From the NCBI GenBank assembly GCA_035517775.1, contig DATIYF010000012.1, forward strand, positions 1 through 64,000: a stretch of DNA of 64,000 nt. The letters run 5' to 3'. This document shows positions 60,161 through 64,000 of the stretch, piece after piece (position 1 is the first letter of the stretch; each line of letters begins with the position of its first letter). A program made the translations under genes and the position numbers. The DNA comes from DATIYF01 sp035517775. Lineage in GTDB: Bacteria; Acidobacteriota; Terriglobia; Terriglobales; Acidobacteriaceae. The notes under the pieces are model-generated. The model was not told the origin of the DNA, searched no databases, and worked only from the letters and a program-made list of their open reading frames with translations.

Positions 60161-60682
60161 ATGGAATTGCAAAACAAGGCGAATGAGGGCGTCAACAGCA
60201 CCGCCGCTTTTCATGACAGCCGGCAGGGGCATGGCGAGTTGCTGCAGCTGGTGAGCTTTCACATTGGGGGAGAGGAATTCGGCCTCGACATTCTGCGGGT
60301 GCAGGAAATCATCCGCATTCAGGAACTGACCCGCGTTCCCAACTCTCCTGACTTCGTGGATGGCGTGATCAACCTGCGCGGCAAAGTCATTCCCGTGATC
60401 GCCCTGCGCAAACGCTTCGGCCTGGAGCAACTGGCGCACGACAAGCAAACCCGCATCGTGGTGATCGAGGCCAAAGGCACGGTGGTGGGCTTCATCGTGG
60501 ATTCGGTCTCCGAGGTGCTGCGCATTCCGGCGGATACGGTGGAACCGCCGCCGCGGCTCGGCCGGGTGGAGCGCGAATACGTTTCCGGCGTGGGCAAGCT
60601 GGATAACCGCCTGCTGATCCTGCTCGATGTGGATCGCCTGATGGGAGACTCCGAAGAAATCGGCGCCGCTCTGACTGCCTGA
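60161..60682 (+). CDS. cheW: Chemotaxis coupling protein CheW
   Basis: A 173-residue adaptor from ATG 60161, preceded by CAGGAGTTCAC. Conserved: LVSFHIGGEEFGLDILRVQE, IIRIQELTRVPNSPDFVDGV, INLRGKVIPVIALRKRFGLE, VVGFIVDSVSEVLRIPADTV. It links receptors to CheA. The predicted transcript starts 113 bases upstream. Confidence 0.95.
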   Translation: MELQNKANEGVNSTAAFHDSRQGHGELLQLVSFHIGGEEFGLDILRVQEIIRIQELTRVPNSPDFVDGVINLRGKVIPVIALRKRFGLEQLAHDKQTRIVVIEAKGTVVGFIVDSVSEVLRIPADTVEPPPRLGRVEREYVSGVGKLDNRLLILLDVDRLMGDSEEIGAALTA

Positions 60683-60733
60683 TGTACGCCTCCGGCCGCG
60701 CGCTTCGGCGACAGCGGCGGAGGATGGTGCTCT

Positions 60734-62524
60734 GTGGATAACGACCTCTCGCAAGATCCGACTCTGGTGCAGGAGTTCCTCGTCGAATCCGAGGAGCTTC
60801 TGCAGCGCATGGACCAGGACATGGTCACGCTCGAATCCACGCCCAACGACACCGAATTGCTCAACCGCATCTTCCGCGCTCTGCACACCATAAAGGGGAC
60901 CTCCGGATTCCTGGGGTACGAGCCGGTGGTGCGCCTCAGCCACCGCGCCGAAGACGTTCTCAACAATCTGCGCAAAGGAGAAATCCAGCTTACCCGCCGC
61001 ATGATGGACGCGCTGCTCCGCTCCCGCGACCAGCTCGGACGCATGCTCGCCGATATTCGCGAGGGCGGCCTCAAGAAATATGAGATTGACGGGCTGGTCG
61101 CGGAACTGGAGGCCGTACAAAAAGCTGAGGCCGGGGAGGCTCCCGGCCAGCCCGCAGTTTCTGAGGCGCCGGCGGAAGATGCGCCCGCCAGCGAGGCGCC
61201 CGTGGTCGAGGCCCAGTCCGCTCCCGTCGTCGAATCTGGCGCGATAGTGGAGGCCACCCCATCGGAACCGGCCTCCCCGGGCCGCCAGGCACAAGCGGGC
61301 GAGCCTTCCGCTACTCCTCAGACCATGCGCGTGGATGTGCGCAAGCTGGACGAACTCATCAACTTGATCGGCGAGCTGGTGCTGGAGCGCAATCGCCTGA
61401 TGCGCCTGACCAACGACTTCAGCCTGGGGCGTGTTTCCAAAGAAGACCTTGACTCGGCCCTCAGCCAAACCACTGCCCGCCTGAGCTTCATCACCGAAGA
61501 GCTGCAGGCGGCCGGCCTGCGCACCCGCATGGTGCCCATTGACGCTGTTTTCCGTAAATTTCCCCGCCTGGTGCGGGATGTCGCACGCACCCTGCGGAAG
61601 GAAGTGCAGCTTCTGGTCGCCGGCGAAAATACCGAAATTGATAAGACCATGGTCGAGCTGATCGGCGATCCCCTGGTCCACCTCGTGCGCAATTCCCTCG
61701 ATCACGGCCTGGAGCTTCCCGATGTGCGCGCCGCCGCCGGCAAGCCGCGGCAGGGAACCATTCGCCTGGAAGCCAGCCAGGAGGGCGACCAGATCGTCAT
61801 CCTCGTGGCCGATGACGGCGCCGGCATTGATCCCGAGCGCGTGCTGCGCAAGGCCATCGAGCGCGGGCTGGTCACGCCCGAACGCGCCCGCGCGCTGAGC
61901 GAGCGCGAAATCTTCGAGTTCATTTTTCTGCCCGGCTTCAGCACCGTGGAAAAAGCCAGCGACCTTTCCGGCCGCGGCGTCGGCATGGACGTCGTCCGCA
62001 CCAACCTGAAGCGCATGAACGGCACCATCGAACTGGAGAGCAAACTGGGCCGGGGCACGACCATCCGTTTGCACCTGCCGCTCACCCTCGCCATTATGCC
62101 GGTCCTGCTGGTGCAGGTGGCCGATGAGGTCTATGGCCTGCCGCTGCGCTCCGTGCTCGAGACCAGCCAGATTCGCAGCGATGAGGTCCACCTGGTGGAG
62201 GGCGCGGAGGTTCTGCGCCTGCGGGGGAGGACCCTGCCGCTGCTGCGCCTAGGGAGAATGTTTGCTACTCGCTCCAACAACGGCAACCATGCCGATGAGA
62301 AAGTGGTCATTCTTGCGGTAGGCGATAAGCGCATCGCGCTGGCCGTGGACCACCTGGTGGGCCAGGAATCCACCGTGATCAAGCCGCTGGGATCGTATCT
62401 GCACAACTGTTCGAGCATTGCCGGCGCCACCATCAGCGGAGACGGCCGGGTGCGCCTGGTTCTCGACCCGGCCGGGCTGCTGGCCTTCGCCGACGGCTCA
62501 GCGCCCAGGGGGGCGGTGCAATGA
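60734..62524 (+). CDS. cheA: Chemotaxis histidine kinase CheA
   Basis: A 596-residue kinase from GTG 60734. P1 HPt with His in ALHTIKGTSGFLGY (near 50); an Ala/Pro/Glu linker (about 130-195) with no recognisable P2 CheY-binding domain; P3 dimerisation (VRKLDELINLIGELVLERNR); P4 ATPase (LVRNSLDHGLELPDVRAAAG, GRGVGMDVVRTNL); P5 CheW-like (VYGLPLRSVLETSQIRSDEV). It overlaps cheR by four bases. Confidence 0.95.
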   Translation: MDNDLSQDPTLVQEFLVESEELLQRMDQDMVTLESTPNDTELLNRIFRALHTIKGTSGFLGYEPVVRLSHRAEDVLNNLRKGEIQLTRRMMDALLRSRDQLGRMLADIREGGLKKYEIDGLVAELEAVQKAEAGEAPGQPAVSEAPAEDAPASEAPVVEAQSAPVVESGAIVEATPSEPASPGRQAQAGEPSATPQTMRVDVRKLDELINLIGELVLERNRLMRLTNDFSLGRVSKEDLDSALSQTTARLSFITEELQAAGLRTRMVPIDAVFRKFPRLVRDVARTLRKEVQLLVAGENTEIDKTMVELIGDPLVHLVRNSLDHGLELPDVRAAAGKPRQGTIRLEASQEGDQIVILVADDGAGIDPERVLRKAIERGLVTPERARALSEREIFEFIFLPGFSTVEKASDLSGRGVGMDVVRTNLKRMNGTIELESKLGRGTTIRLHLPLTLAIMPVLLVQVADEVYGLPLRSVLETSQIRSDEVHLVEGAEVLRLRGRTLPLLRLGRMFATRSNNGNHADEKVVILAVGDKRIALAVDHLVGQESTVIKPLGSYLHNCSSIAGATISGDGRVRLVLDPAGLLAFADGSAPRGAVQ

Positions 62525-63426
62525 GCTCGCCGGCCCCGTTTCGCACTTCCGATGCCACCGCCGGGCCGCCCAATCCTCACCTGGTGCAGATTCGCGACCT
62601 GGTCTATCGCGTGGCCGGAATCTTTCAGCCGGATAATAAGCTCCGCCTGCTGGAAGACCGCTGCGGGCGGCGCATGCAGGCCCTGGCCGTGACCTCGCTG
62701 CGCGAGTACTACGAGTGTCTGACCATCAAGCCCATTCGCCAGGCGGAGATGGTCGCGTTGTTGAATGAAATCACCATTGGCGAAACCTGCTTCTTCCGCA
62801 ACCAGCCTCAGCTCGATGCCCTCCGCAACATCGTGCTGCCCCGCATCATCGAAGCCCGCGCCAAGCTGCCGCTTCGCCATCTGCGGGTATGGAGCGCGGG
62901 CTGTTCCACCGGCGAGGAGCCTTACACCCTGAGCATGATGTTTCTGGAGGAGACCGCGGCCAAGCTCAAGGGCTGGACCTTCGAAGTCATGGCGACCGAC
63001 CTCAATGAGCGCTCCGTCGCGCACGCCAAGCACGGAATCTACGGCGACTACAGCACCCGCAATCTCACCCCTTATTACCGCCAGAAATACTTCATTGCCC
63101 GGGCCGAGGGTTTGCAGGTCAACGCTGAAGTCAAGGCCCACGTCAACTTCAACCGCGTCAATCTGCTGGATGATGCCCGCGTCGCCTTCATGAAAGGTGT
63201 GGACCTGGTGCTGTGCTGCAACGTGCTGATCTATTTCGACGTCATGTCGAAACGCCGCGTGATTCAGCACTTTTACAACAACCTGCTGGCGCACGGCTAC
63301 CTCTTCCTGGGGCATTCCGAGTCGCTGTACGGAGTGAGCGAAGACTTTCGGCTGGTCCACCTGCCCTCGGCCACCGCGTATGTGAAAGCGGAAAAGAGGC
63401 AGGTGGCCCCACAGGTGAAGACATGA
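62521..63426 (+). CDS. cheR: Chemoreceptor methyltransferase CheR
   Basis: A 301-residue SAM-dependent methyltransferase with an N-terminal helical domain (about 20-95) and the catalytic domain: LNEITIGETCFFRNQPQLDA, SAM motif VWSAGCSTGEEPYTLSM, VMATDLNERSVAHAKHGIYG, VLCCNVLIYFD. It methylates Glu residues of MCPs. No cheB or MCP gene lies in the window. Confidence 0.95.
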   Translation: MSSPAPFRTSDATAGPPNPHLVQIRDLVYRVAGIFQPDNKLRLLEDRCGRRMQALAVTSLREYYECLTIKPIRQAEMVALLNEITIGETCFFRNQPQLDALRNIVLPRIIEARAKLPLRHLRVWSAGCSTGEEPYTLSMMFLEETAAKLKGWTFEVMATDLNERSVAHAKHGIYGDYSTRNLTPYYRQKYFIARAEGLQVNAEVKAHVNFNRVNLLDDARVAFMKGVDLVLCCNVLIYFDVMSKRRVIQHFYNNLLAHGYLFLGHSESLYGVSEDFRLVHLPSATAYVKAEKRQVAPQVKT

Positions 63427-64000
63427 GCACACAGACGGCCCTCATCAAACGGCTTGAAGGCCTCGATCAAATGCCCACCATTCCGGTGGTGCTGGGGCCT
63501 TTACTGCGTTATCTCGAGCAACCTCTGGAGCACCTGGAAGTGCAGCAGGTGGTGGACCTGATTTCCCAGGACAAGTCGCTGGCCGCGCAATGCCTGCACA
63601 TGGCGAACTCGCCCTTGTTCGGGCGCTGGCAGGCGGTGGACAACCTGCGCAGCGCCGTGGTGGCCCTGGGCCTGCAGCGCATGCGCGACATCGCCATCTC
63701 GTGCTCGGTGCTCACCTTGCTGCCCAAGGAAAAAACCAACGTCGATCCCGTGGTTTTCTGGGAGCACTCGCTGGGCTGCGCTCTGGTCTGCCGTCAATTT
63801 GCCCGCAAGATCAACTTCCCCAATCCCGGCAAGGCCTACCTCGCGGGCCTGCTGCATGATATTGGCATCGTCGCCCACCTTTGGATCGTTCCCACCGAAT
63901 TTGCCGCCGCCCTGGAAATGGCGCGCTCGCGGCACGTTCCACTGCATGAAGTCGAGGCCGAGCACCTCGGCCTGACCCACTGCGAAACCGGCAAGATCGT
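63423..64000 (+). CDS. HDOD-domain protein (3' end beyond the window)
   Basis: ATG 63423 overlaps the cheR stop (ATGA). The visible 192 residues are an HDOD domain: LEGLDQMPTIPVVLGPLLRY, VVDLISQDKSLAAQCLHMAN, SPLFGRWQAVDNLRSAVVAL, YLAGLLHDIG. HDOD proteins are HD-like signalling modules, often without activity, and are found in chemotaxis operons. No stop before the edge. Confidence 0.88.
   Translation, partial: MSTQTALIKRLEGLDQMPTIPVVLGPLLRYLEQPLEHLEVQQVVDLISQDKSLAAQCLHMANSPLFGRWQAVDNLRSAVVALGLQRMRDIAISCSVLTLLPKEKTNVDPVVFWEHSLGCALVCRQFARKINFPNPGKAYLAGLLHDIGIVAHLWIVPTEFAAALEMARSRHVPLHEVEAEHLGLTHCETGKI

Noticed and set aside
60032..60161. CheW starting at ATG 60032
   Set aside because: That ATG overlaps the sigma-28 -10 element and would precede the transcript start; the added 43 residues are unlike CheW, and ATG 60161 has an AGGAG site.
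1..64000. CRISPR arrays, insertion sequences, rRNA
   Set aside because: No regularly spaced repeats, transposase genes or rRNA signatures were seen on either strand; the tandem repeats found are coding or short junction repeats.

Overview
The window is high-GC, tightly packed bacterial DNA. Gene content and protein style suggest an Acidobacteriota (Terriglobia-type) chromosome: an encapsulin/DyP pair, FecR/DUF6600 and YVTN-propeller proteins, and a large consolidated flagellar locus with FlrB/FlrC-like and FliA regulators. The taxonomic call is inference; no rRNA or other marker is present.

Layout. (1) 1-477: tail of a probable integrated element, ending in a 3' fragment of a tRNA-Ser(GCU) gene that looks like an attachment site. 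(2) 540-3794: a PP2C/SpoIIE-type phosphatase, then a two-gene encapsulin nanocompartment (DyP peroxidase cargo with an encapsulation tail, and the shell protein). (3) 3822-11253: a signalling block with a CHASE8-type hybrid histidine kinase, a divergent REC-PAS-kinase, and a TonB-dependent receptor/YfiR operon. All three transcription units carry sequences that match sigma-28 (FliA) promoters. (4) 11342-16264: YVTN beta-propeller, FecR/DUF6600 protein with a repeat-rich tail, membrane GGDEF protein. (5) 16516-22166: regulators, comprising an OmpR-type regulator with a degenerate kinase partner, a sigma-54 activator without a DNA-binding domain, and an FlrB/FlrC-like pair. (6) 22157-52580: basal body, export apparatus, switch, hook, rod and ring genes on the + strand (flgBC fliEFGHIJK flgDE fliL fliN fliOPQR flhBA fliA fliM fliY, a zinc/MshEN protein, cheY cheX flgFGAHIJ flgM flgN flgKL). 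(7) 57760-52691 on the minus strand: fliC flaG fliD fliS and a FliT-like gene. (8) 58042-64000: flbD motAB cheW cheA cheR and a truncated HDOD gene.

How it fits together. The kinase and sigma-54 activator (19417-22166) would drive middle genes; good sigma-54 promoter matches lie before flgF and fliL. FliA and its anti-sigma factor FlgM are both encoded. Seven sites match TAAA/TAGA/TAAT, a 15-base spacer and GCCGAT: before cheY, flgM, fliC and cheW, and, less expectedly, before the two kinases and the TonB receptor/YfiR operon. An eighth, dyad-shaped and weaker site lies between fliC and flbD. The main novelty candidate is this coupling of a YfiR/CHASE8/TonB envelope-sensing module to the flagellar late regulon. 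Other points of note: a beta-rich module about 70% identical between hook protein FlgE and cap FliD; FlhB with NPAE in place of NPTH; FliO without a membrane segment; FlgH without a lipobox cysteine; and a flagellar-locus protein combining a Cys4 motif with tandem MshEN c-di-GMP motifs. No MCP, cheB, flhF or flhG is present.
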